Positions 37,410 to 45,127 of a DNA stretch of 64,000 bases are shown here, in pieces. The notes under the pieces are model-generated. The model worked only from the letters and a program-made list of their open reading frames with translations, was not told where the DNA came from and ran no database searches. The stretch spans positions 62,001 through 126,000 of the forward strand of contig CAYFMT010000004.1 of assembly GCA_964344305.1 (NCBI GenBank), given 5' to 3'. The position numbers were made by a program, and so were the translations under genes. The DNA comes from JABMOV01 sp964344305 (GTDB taxonomy: Bacteria > Fidelibacterota > Marinisomatia > Marinisomatales > JABMOV01). The first letter of the stretch is position 1; every line of letters begins with the position of its first letter.

Positions 37410-38335
37410 AGAAATCTTTTCTATTAGCAACAATTTTAACTGGTGGGCTATTTGCAACGGATTACGCTGGGTATACAGGGTCTTTCCTACGGATGGGAAC
37501 CACTGCCCGATCCATCGCCATGGGTTCGGCTTTTACAGCAGCCATCGATGATGGGTTTGCCGCCTATCACAATCCAGCAGGGGCTGCATTTGTCACAACA
37601 CCGCGATTTTCCGTAAATCACCATATTTTACCTCTGGACAGAAGATTGTCTGCTACAGGATTTGCCATGAAGCTGCCACCAACCGCCGGTATCAGTCTGG
37701 CGGTAATCCAGGCTGCCACCACAGGAATTGATGGGCGGTCCCAGTCTGGGCAGCATACCGAAACACTGTCCACCAGTGAGTTGGCTGCCTTTATCGGGTT
37801 TGCCCAACAGATTAAACCATGGTTTTCCTTTGGGATCAATATCAAAGTCCTGTATCATTATTTGCCTGTAAATGAGGAGAAAATCCGAGGGAATGGCAGC
37901 GGGTTCGACATCGGATTCCATTTCAAACTTCCCAGGGAAAGATCCATAGGATTGGTGATTCAGGATTTGAATTCCGGATATCACTGGGATACGAGTCAAA
38001 TCCTGGAAAAAGGAAGCAGTGACAATGTAGATAAATTTCCAGTCATGGTTCGGTTGGGTATGGCATCGCCAATACGTTCTCTAAAATTTGTATCTGACTT
38101 TGGTGTGGTCCTTGATGGCGTTGAATACATTGCGCCACTGTACAGAGCAGGAATTGAATACCCGTATCAAGATCATTATTTCCTGAGGGCAGGATTCGGA
38201 AACAACCGCATATCCTTCGGGACAGGTATGAAATACAGATTCCGTAATCCGGATGATGCATCTATTGATTACAGTGTTGCTATCGATGCCGCATCAGGTT
38301 TGAACCATATTTTCTCTTTTGCCTATCTTTTTTAA
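37406..38335 (+). CDS. PorV/PorQ-like outer-membrane beta-barrel (UPF0164 family), copy 1
   Basis: 309 residues with a signal peptide (ILTGGLFA, then T). The family signature RMGTTARSIAMGSAFTAAIDDGFAAYHNPAGAAF lies near residues 30-60 (key part: ARSIAMGSAF, AAYHNPAG). This FadL-like barrel family includes PorV, which shuttles T9SS cargo from SprA to the attachment complex. The gene starts inside the previous stop (ATGA) and is followed by a second member of the same group. Confidence 0.82.
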   Translation: MKKSFLLATILTGGLFATDYAGYTGSFLRMGTTARSIAMGSAFTAAIDDGFAAYHNPAGAAFVTTPRFSVNHHILPLDRRLSATGFAMKLPPTAGISLAVIQAATTGIDGRSQSGQHTETLSTSELAAFIGFAQQIKPWFSFGINIKVLYHYLPVNEEKIRGNGSGFDIGFHFKLPRERSIGLVIQDLNSGYHWDTSQILEKGSSDNVDKFPVMVRLGMASPIRSLKFVSDFGVVLDGVEYIAPLYRAGIEYPYQDHYFLRAGFGNNRISFGTGMKYRFRNPDDASIDYSVAIDAASGLNHIFSFAYLF

Positions 38336-38336
38336 T

Positions 38337-39203
38337 ATGCGAATCATACTCATTATTCATCTAATCATGTCCATGACCTATGCCGTAGGCGCGGGATTTC
38401 TGGGCATTCCATACACCGCTGAATTGCTATCCCGTGGAGATCATCCTGTATCGGCTACCATTTCCAGCGTGAACCCTGCCGGTTTGAGATTTTCACCTTT
38501 CCCCTCTATCCATGCCAGTTATGGTAACTGGCTTGCAGACTCGAAACACATGACCGTTTTGTACTCTAGACAACGATTTGGTGGCGAACTGGTTGTGAAA
38601 GGTCGTTATGTTGGAATCGACGATCTAGAGTACCGAAATGAAACTCCCACGGATGATCCACAGGCATTGTTTTCAAGTTACAGTGCCGCCATTGAATGGC
38701 AATATGCGCGAAAAATATCTTCGAAACTAACGGTTGGGGTTGGAGGAAAATTCACATCCATGTCACTGTATACAGCTTCGACCAGAGGATTGGCCTTCGA
38801 TGCTGGCGTTGTTTATTCTCTGTCCAATGATACTGAACTTGGACTGGCTATCCTCAATCTTGGCACCATGAGCGGATGGGGACAAACAGAACCATCTTAC
38901 CCTGTTAGAGTAACAGCAGGTGGATCAGCAGTTTTCCGCTCCATGCCATTATCGCCACGACTATTGATTTCCATGGAATCCAACTCCCATGTCGACGGTC
39001 TGATCATGAATGCAGGAAGCGAGCTTCACTGGAACCAATTGGTGTTTCGACTGGGGTCAAAAGCATCAACATCGGTGTTTTCAACTTCCGGTGGTGTGGG
39101 GATTCAAATGGGTATATATACGGTAAATTATGGATTCCAGGTTGGGTCCCAGAATCTTGGTATGCCCCATGTAATTGATGTCTCTATTCGTCTTCCGTCA
39201 TGA
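38337..39203 (+). CDS. PorV/PorQ-like outer-membrane beta-barrel, copy 2
   Basis: 288 residues, signal peptide ending MSMTYA. The early segment GAGFLGIPYTAELLSRGDHP and SSVNPAGL is the diverged form of the same family and is closest in feel to PorQ. It starts 1 base after the first copy's stop; an ATG 18 bases upstream is less likely because it gives no good signal start. Its stop overlaps the deacetylase start by ATGA. The assignment to PorQ rather than PorV is by pattern only. Confidence 0.75.
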   Translation: MRIILIIHLIMSMTYAVGAGFLGIPYTAELLSRGDHPVSATISSVNPAGLRFSPFPSIHASYGNWLADSKHMTVLYSRQRFGGELVVKGRYVGIDDLEYRNETPTDDPQALFSSYSAAIEWQYARKISSKLTVGVGGKFTSMSLYTASTRGLAFDAGVVYSLSNDTELGLAILNLGTMSGWGQTEPSYPVRVTAGGSAVFRSMPLSPRLLISMESNSHVDGLIMNAGSELHWNQLVFRLGSKASTSVFSTSGGVGIQMGIYTVNYGFQVGSQNLGMPHVIDVSIRLPS

Positions 39204-40024
39204 AGAATCGGCTTTCTATCATTTTGAATATTGTTCTGGCCGGCGCTGTCATTGTGCTGGCATTTTTGCTTTTACAAAAAGATACACCTACTCCTGTCAT
39301 TGAAGAATCGTTTGAAGATGTGTCTGGGGAAATCTCTGCAGAGACAACCCGGGAGATGACAAAGGGGACCATCGTTTTTATCATTGATGATTTTGGTTAC
39401 CGAAACGATGAAATATCCGATGGATTTCTTGATCTGGATGTTCCCATAACCTGCGCAATAATACCAGGGCATCGGAACAGCGGACCCTTTGCAAAAAAAG
39501 CAGTTGAATCAGGAAAGGAAGTCATTATCCATATGCCTATGGAATCCCATTCCGATCCTGCCGGTGAAGACGATTATATTCTGAGAACGTCCATGACCAG
39601 TGCTGAAGTGGAGAATAGAATTCGTCTGGCTTATGAGGATATCCCGGAAGCCATAGGGATGAACAACCATCAGGGGTCCAAAGCCACGGAAGATGGACGT
39701 ATCATGCGTGTTCTGGGGTTAACATTGAAAGAACTTGGAAAATTTTTTGTGGATAGCCGAACAACAGCCAGTTCTCTTGGAGAACAAACCATGACGGACC
39801 TTGGTGTAAAAACACGTAGACGAAATGTGTTCCTGGATAATGAATTTGATCCTGCACTCATTCGAGAGCAATTGGATGAACTGGTGGAGAAATCCGATCG
39901 ATGGGGAGTGGCCGTTGGAATCGGACATGCAAAAGAAGCCACGCTGAATGTTCTCCAAGCCGAAATTCCCAGGTTGAAAGAGGCAGGATATCAATTTGAA
40001 TTTGCTTCCAGCGTAGTTCGCTAA
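39200..40024 (+). CDS. Divergent polysaccharide deacetylase family protein
   Basis: 274 residues. Residues about 5-25 form an N-terminal membrane anchor (IILNIVLAGAVIVLAFLLL). The catalytic-domain motifs are IVFIIDDFGYRND (metal Asp pair), VPITCAIIPGHR, VIIHMPMES, IGMNNHQGSKAT and GIGHAKEATLNVL, matching the YibQ/DUF610 divergent deacetylases. The substrate is unknown. It is likely periplasmic-facing. It overlaps the PorQ-like gene by 4 bases. Confidence 0.88.
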   Translation: MKNRLSIILNIVLAGAVIVLAFLLLQKDTPTPVIEESFEDVSGEISAETTREMTKGTIVFIIDDFGYRNDEISDGFLDLDVPITCAIIPGHRNSGPFAKKAVESGKEVIIHMPMESHSDPAGEDDYILRTSMTSAEVENRIRLAYEDIPEAIGMNNHQGSKATEDGRIMRVLGLTLKELGKFFVDSRTTASSLGEQTMTDLGVKTRRRNVFLDNEFDPALIREQLDELVEKSDRWGVAVGIGHAKEATLNVLQAEIPRLKEAGYQFEFASSVVR

Positions 40025-40038
40025 ATATTGAGCTATTG

Positions 40039-41016
40039 ATGCCGATTCAATGCAGGGTTACGCGGAATAATTTAACCGAGAGTATACATGTAATTTACGC
40101 CGTGGTTGTGGATAGTAATGGAGAGCCGGTATACATATCCGGAGACCCGCACTACCTGACCTGCATCCGATCTGCATTGAAACCCTTTCAGGCTGCAACG
40201 GCAGTGACACATGGGGCGGTAGATGCGGCCGGGTTTTCTCCCGAAGAACTGGCCCTAATGTGCGCGTCCCACAATGGTGAGGATGTTCACGTAAAAACAG
40301 CCATATCAATGATCCAGAAACTGGGATTGGATGAACATCACTTAGAGTGTGGTTTTCACCCGCCCTATCATCGAGAAAGCCGTTTTCACCTGATTCGGGA
40401 GGAAAATACACCAACTCCATTTCACAATAATTGCAGCGGAAAGCACGCCGGAATGCTGTCGCTGGCTAAAAAACTGGGTGTAACTTCCAGAGGATATACT
40501 AAAAGGGATCATCCTGTCCAGGAAGCCATATTCAATTTGATATCCAATTACACGCACCTGGAGGAAATTCCATATGCCGTGGATGGCTGCAGTGCCCCAA
40601 CACCTTTCTTTAGCCTTTTGACGATTGCAAACCTGTTTCGAGATTTAGCGAACCGCGATGATGCACTTATGGATCGCATTTACTCTACCATGACAGCACA
40701 TCCATATCTTTTGGCAGGAGTAAAACGGTTTGATACAGATTTCAATCAGGAAATGCGTGGACGTGCCGTTACCAAAATTGGCGGGGAAGCCATTCGTGGT
40801 GTTGGAATTCGCACCAGGGGTGGTTCATCCTTTGGAGTGGCACTAAAAGTCCTGGATGGAAATACACGTCCATTGTCAATGGCCACTGTGCACCTGTTAA
40901 GAAAACTTGACCTGTTGGAAGATGCGGAATGGGATCGGCTATCACAATATCATTCAGTTGAATTGTTGAATCATCGACAGATTCACTACGGGAATGTAGA
41001 AATATATATAGATTGA
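40039..41016 (+). CDS. L-asparaginase II-type family protein
   Basis: 325 residues, cytoplasmic. The asparaginase II family (PF06089) signature NNCSGKHAGML is near residue 134, preceded by CASHNGEDVHVK (near 76) and SALKPFQAA (near 46). The reaction would be asparagine to aspartate and ammonia. A TTG 3 bases upstream is in frame, but the ATG at 40039 is the normal choice. It starts 14 bases after the deacetylase stop and may share its transcript, without a clear functional link. Confidence 0.88.
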   Translation: MPIQCRVTRNNLTESIHVIYAVVVDSNGEPVYISGDPHYLTCIRSALKPFQAATAVTHGAVDAAGFSPEELALMCASHNGEDVHVKTAISMIQKLGLDEHHLECGFHPPYHRESRFHLIREENTPTPFHNNCSGKHAGMLSLAKKLGVTSRGYTKRDHPVQEAIFNLISNYTHLEEIPYAVDGCSAPTPFFSLLTIANLFRDLANRDDALMDRIYSTMTAHPYLLAGVKRFDTDFNQEMRGRAVTKIGGEAIRGVGIRTRGGSSFGVALKVLDGNTRPLSMATVHLLRKLDLLEDAEWDRLSQYHSVELLNHRQIHYGNVEIYID

Positions 41017-41089
41017 TCTTCATCAACCAGCCTGCAGGATAATATTCCCTATATTTCCCCGTTCAAGACATAGCCATTAGAAACACTTC

Positions 41090-42799
41090 ATGAAAAATAC
41101 TATAATGATTTTTGCCATACTCTCAGTTTGTATGGCGTCCACACAGCGCATCATGACCTACAATGTATTGAATTACAGCGGGAATAATACAAGCAAGGAA
41201 ACGGCACTTCGCATCGTGATTGGTGAAAGCAATCCTGATATTATTGTGGTGCAGGAATTAAATGATCAGGCCGGGTTCTCGGATTTCCTGTCAGATGTAT
41301 TAAACCATGAAACAGCCAACCTATATTCAAGTGCAGATTTCATTGATCAAAATGAATCCAATATTGATATTGCGCTTTATTATAAAACTGATCTGTACTC
41401 ATTTGTATCCACCACAAGGATAAATACAACCAACACATGGGGACGGCGAGATGTGATGGAATTTGTGTTGATCCACGATGCATCCGGTGTGGAATTCAAT
41501 GTCTATGGGTGCCATTTGAAGGCAGGGACAGACAGCGCCGATGAAAATGAACGAACATCAGAAGCCACAGCCCTTCGCAATTATCTGAACACGCTGAACC
41601 CCGACACCCCGTTTATTGTCTCAGGTGATTTCAATATCTATAATAGCGGGGAAGGAGCGTTTCAAGTCCTCACCGAATCCCAGGATGACAACGATGGTCA
41701 ATCCTTTGATCCCATTAATAGAATTGGGTACTGGCACAATAATTCAGCCTATGCCGATGTCCATACCCAATCACCTAGAGGTGGAAGTTATGGCGGCATG
41801 GATGACCGTTTTGACTGGCTTTTTGTTTCCCAGAGTATTCTTTCAGACAATGACTTGAATTACATTACCGGTTCCTATACAGCCTATGGAAATGATGGAG
41901 ATCATTTTAACCAGGCCATTAATGCAGGATCCAATTCTGCCGTTTCAATGACAGTGGCAAATGCCTTGGTGGACGCCTCGGATCATCTCCCGGTTTTCAT
42001 GGATGTCGAATTCGATGATATCGTTCTTTCTGACTCAAAAATCGTTATTTCAGAAATCATACCCAATCCCAGTCAGGTCAGTGATTCATTTGGAGAATGG
42101 GTGGAATTATATAATAATGATTCCATTACATACAATTTGCAGAATTGGGTTATCAGGGATTTGGATAGCGATTACCATGTTATTGAATCATCGCTGACTC
42201 TATCTCCCGGCGAGTATGTTGTGATTGGAAGAAACAGTGATGCCGGTCTAAATGGGGGTGTGGATGTGGATTATGCAGCATCAGGATTCCTTCTTTCCAA
42301 TACAGAGGATGAAGTTGTTTTGTACAATGATATGGGGAATCTTGTAGACGAAGTAGTGTACTCCAATGCATTTCCGTTCGGGAATGGTACTTCAATGTAC
42401 ATTATGGATATGGGTACAGATAACAATAATGCCGATAACTGGTATGAGTCCACATTGCCATATGGAGACGGTGATTATGGGACACCTGGTTATGCCTGGG
42501 ATGATTCCCTTTCAGTCACCGCACCAGAAGTCATTCCAGTATCCTTCACTCTCGGGGAACCCTATCCCAACCCATTCAACGCGCGAATTCAGATACCTTT
42601 TGAGATTAGTAGAATTGGGTCTCACTCAATAAAAATTTATTCCATAGATGGTACAGAAGTGGAATCATTTATACTCAATCGGACTCAAGGTAATAAAACC
42701 ATCACTTGGAATGCAGAAAATATGGCATCCGGTGTTTACCTGATTCAATTGTCAAGCGAGTACCAATCCCTGGTGAAAAAAATCGTTTTAATGAAGTAG
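41090..42799 (+). CDS. T9SS cargo: endonuclease/exonuclease/phosphatase domain plus lamin-tail domain
   Basis: 569 residues with a signal peptide (SVCMAS). Residues about 20-305 form an EEP-family domain: MTYNVLNYSG, NPDIIVVQELND (metal Glu), NVYGCHLKAG, FIVSGDFNIY (Asp-Asn pair) and DASDHLPVFMDV (catalytic Asp-His). Residues about 310-465 look like a lamin-tail domain (KIVISEIIPNP, GEWVELYNN, LSPGEYVVIG). The rest is a sorting domain (YPNPFNA to KKIVLMK). Likely a surface or released nuclease or phosphatase that could recover phosphorus from DNA; the substrate is inferred. Confidence 0.88.
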   Translation: MKNTIMIFAILSVCMASTQRIMTYNVLNYSGNNTSKETALRIVIGESNPDIIVVQELNDQAGFSDFLSDVLNHETANLYSSADFIDQNESNIDIALYYKTDLYSFVSTTRINTTNTWGRRDVMEFVLIHDASGVEFNVYGCHLKAGTDSADENERTSEATALRNYLNTLNPDTPFIVSGDFNIYNSGEGAFQVLTESQDDNDGQSFDPINRIGYWHNNSAYADVHTQSPRGGSYGGMDDRFDWLFVSQSILSDNDLNYITGSYTAYGNDGDHFNQAINAGSNSAVSMTVANALVDASDHLPVFMDVEFDDIVLSDSKIVISEIIPNPSQVSDSFGEWVELYNNDSITYNLQNWVIRDLDSDYHVIESSLTLSPGEYVVIGRNSDAGLNGGVDVDYAASGFLLSNTEDEVVLYNDMGNLVDEVVYSNAFPFGNGTSMYIMDMGTDNNNADNWYESTLPYGDGDYGTPGYAWDDSLSVTAPEVIPVSFTLGEPYPNPFNARIQIPFEISRIGSHSIKIYSIDGTEVESFILNRTQGNKTITWNAENMASGVYLIQLSSEYQSLVKKIVLMK

Positions 42800-42929
42800 A
42801 AAACCTGCTTTGTTTGGATTCCATTAGACAATGCATTTCGTTGGATTCAACACCTGTTAGATGTAATTTGGTAACCTCTTTTCCATAAAATCTGATGTAT
42901 CAAAACCCATTGGATTTTTTTTCAGATTA

Positions 42930-45107
42930 ATGAAAAACAGCTATCGATATATATCATTGTTTCACGGGCTAATTGTCTGTCTTCTATTGGGGGTATTGAC
43001 TGCACAACCACGCAGGGATGTTTCTCCCCGTGTAATGAATAATAATGATGTTTATCACCTGTACACATCCGTCGGGCAGATTGGATTAACGGTAACAAAT
43101 TTTGGTGTGCTTGGTAACGGCTGGAACAAAATTAATGGACGGATTCATCCTTCCTGTGCCTACAAGCAGCATTCCCAGATCCTCAGGGAGAATATTGAGC
43201 ATTTTTCCTTTGCCGGGTTGTGGATTGGTGGCATTGTAAATGGTGAAAAAAGGGTATCTACTGCCATCGTCGATGGTGTATTTGAATCAGGTCAGGAGGG
43301 GTTTGAATTCTTCTCAAAACCGGAGGTACGAATTCGCTCCTCCATTTCATCTACCTCGCAGGACTCCATGGCACAGTACTATTCCCCACATGCTGTATCC
43401 CATCAGGATTTCCTTATGAATTTCAAAGACTATGGTGCAACGCCCGATGATGATATTGGTATCCCAAACCATACTCCACTTGGGATAGATGTACACCTCG
43501 AATCATATGCATGGAATTTCTCTTTCGCCGATGCTTTCGTTATTCTGAATTATGAAATTGTGAATTCATCCAATGATACCATAAAGGATTTGTTTGCCGG
43601 GATATGGACCGATGCATCCATTGGAAACATGAACTACACGAGTATTTATGAACCGGGTGGGGGATTTACATGGTATGATAACCTGGATGGATTTGATGAA
43701 TCCATGGATGAATCAGGGTTTGCTAGGGATATTGGTTATCAATACGATGCTGATGGAGACGATGGCTGGTCGGAATCCTATCTGGGTATTGCCTGCCTTG
43801 GTGGTACAGTACCCAGGGAATATTTCGACTCGTACTATCACCAGTGGGTTTGGACTAACTCCAACAACTCAGATTATCCAGCTCACTCCATGCCTCTCAG
43901 GGATGATGAGCGATACGAGAAAATGAAAACATCAGTCCCTAAAAACCCAAATGGTATTAATCCGCCATATGGACCCGAAGGATATCCCGCGACGCCAAAC
44001 AGCTGGTTGTTTATGCTGTCAGCCGGTCCTTTAGGGTCCATGCCGAATTCACCGGATTCATTACATTGGGCTTTGCCTCCGGGTGACACATGTCATGTTG
44101 TGTTTACTACAGTTGCAGGACTCTGGGCGGCACCAACGGCTAATTCTCCAGCCAGAAGGGAAAACCTGCACATCAACAAGGATTGGGCACAGAAGGCCTA
44201 CGATGGTGAGGATAAAAACAGGGACAATATTCTAAATGATGATGAAGATATCAATCAGAATGGTATTCTGGACAGGTACATCCTGCCGGAACCACCTCCC
44301 GTCCCGAATATGACCGTAAAAGTAGAAGACCAATCCGTTACATTATTCTGGCAGAAAAATGCCGAGACTTTTATAGACCCCATCAGTCATGAAATGGATT
44401 TTGAGGGCTACCGTGTCTATGGGGCACGGAAGACAAACAATGGTTCGGAACAGGAGTTTACCCTCCTTGGTGAATTTGACAAACAGGGAAACAGCATAGG
44501 GTACAATACTGGATTTGATGTGGTCCAAATTATGAATGATGATGGGGAGCCAGACAGCCTGTTTATAGATGGGAATTATTACCATTACCGTTTCGCAAAT
44601 TCCGGTGTACAGAATGGATGGCTGAATTATTATGCTGTGACAGCCTTTGATAGAGGTGATCCAGGATCCAATCTGGCCAGTCTTGAAAGCAATATTATTT
44701 CCAATAGAAAATACGTTTATCCGGGGCAGGTTTCTCCATCGGACACTACTGGCTGGACAGGGTTTCCAACGGTATACCCCAACCCATTCAGGGGACAGGC
44801 TGCATGGGACGGATATGGCAACAGGGAACAAATGATCTGGTTCCAGAATCTTCCATCCACGGCAGAAATACGCATTTTTACACTGGCCGGAGATTTGGTG
44901 AAAACCTTGCATCATGATGAGAAGTACCAGGGCAGGGATATTAGAAATATTGACCACACGAAAAACCCTGTCATGAGTGGTGGTGAGCATGCCTGGGATC
45001 TGATCACTGAATATGACCAGGCTGCAGCCAGCGGTCTCTATCTTTTTACTGTCGAAGACTTGAATACGAATAAGATTAAGGAAGGCAAATTCCTTATCAT
45101 TAAATAA
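42930..45107 (+). CDS. Large T9SS cargo protein with fibronectin-III and calcium-loop segment
   Basis: 725 residues. Signal peptide ends LLGVLTA before Gln. An acidic loop pair near 428-450 (DGEDKNRDNILNDDED, NQNGILDRY) looks calcium-binding. A fibronectin-III-like domain follows (near 460-600: PNMTVKVEDQSVTLFWQ, DFEGYRVYGARK). The C-terminal about 112 residues begin YPNPFRGQ and contain AEIRIFTLAGDLVKTL and ASGLYLFTVED, a T9SS sorting domain. I recognise no enzyme. It is the first gene of a long envelope gene run and lies 20 bases before the heme-motif cargo. Confidence 0.82.
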   Translation: MKNSYRYISLFHGLIVCLLLGVLTAQPRRDVSPRVMNNNDVYHLYTSVGQIGLTVTNFGVLGNGWNKINGRIHPSCAYKQHSQILRENIEHFSFAGLWIGGIVNGEKRVSTAIVDGVFESGQEGFEFFSKPEVRIRSSISSTSQDSMAQYYSPHAVSHQDFLMNFKDYGATPDDDIGIPNHTPLGIDVHLESYAWNFSFADAFVILNYEIVNSSNDTIKDLFAGIWTDASIGNMNYTSIYEPGGGFTWYDNLDGFDESMDESGFARDIGYQYDADGDDGWSESYLGIACLGGTVPREYFDSYYHQWVWTNSNNSDYPAHSMPLRDDERYEKMKTSVPKNPNGINPPYGPEGYPATPNSWLFMLSAGPLGSMPNSPDSLHWALPPGDTCHVVFTTVAGLWAAPTANSPARRENLHINKDWAQKAYDGEDKNRDNILNDDEDINQNGILDRYILPEPPPVPNMTVKVEDQSVTLFWQKNAETFIDPISHEMDFEGYRVYGARKTNNGSEQEFTLLGEFDKQGNSIGYNTGFDVVQIMNDDGEPDSLFIDGNYYHYRFANSGVQNGWLNYYAVTAFDRGDPGSNLASLESNIISNRKYVYPGQVSPSDTTGWTGFPTVYPNPFRGQAAWDGYGNREQMIWFQNLPSTAEIRIFTLAGDLVKTLHHDEKYQGRDIRNIDHTKNPVMSGGEHAWDLITEYDQAAASGLYLFTVEDLNTNKIKEGKFLIIK

Positions 45108-45127
45108 TAGGTTAACAAGGAGTCAAA

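Noticed and set aside
44343..44990. Minus-strand open frame of about 215 codons inside the 42930 cargo gene
   Set aside because: Shadow frame; the plus-strand sorting domain is clear there.
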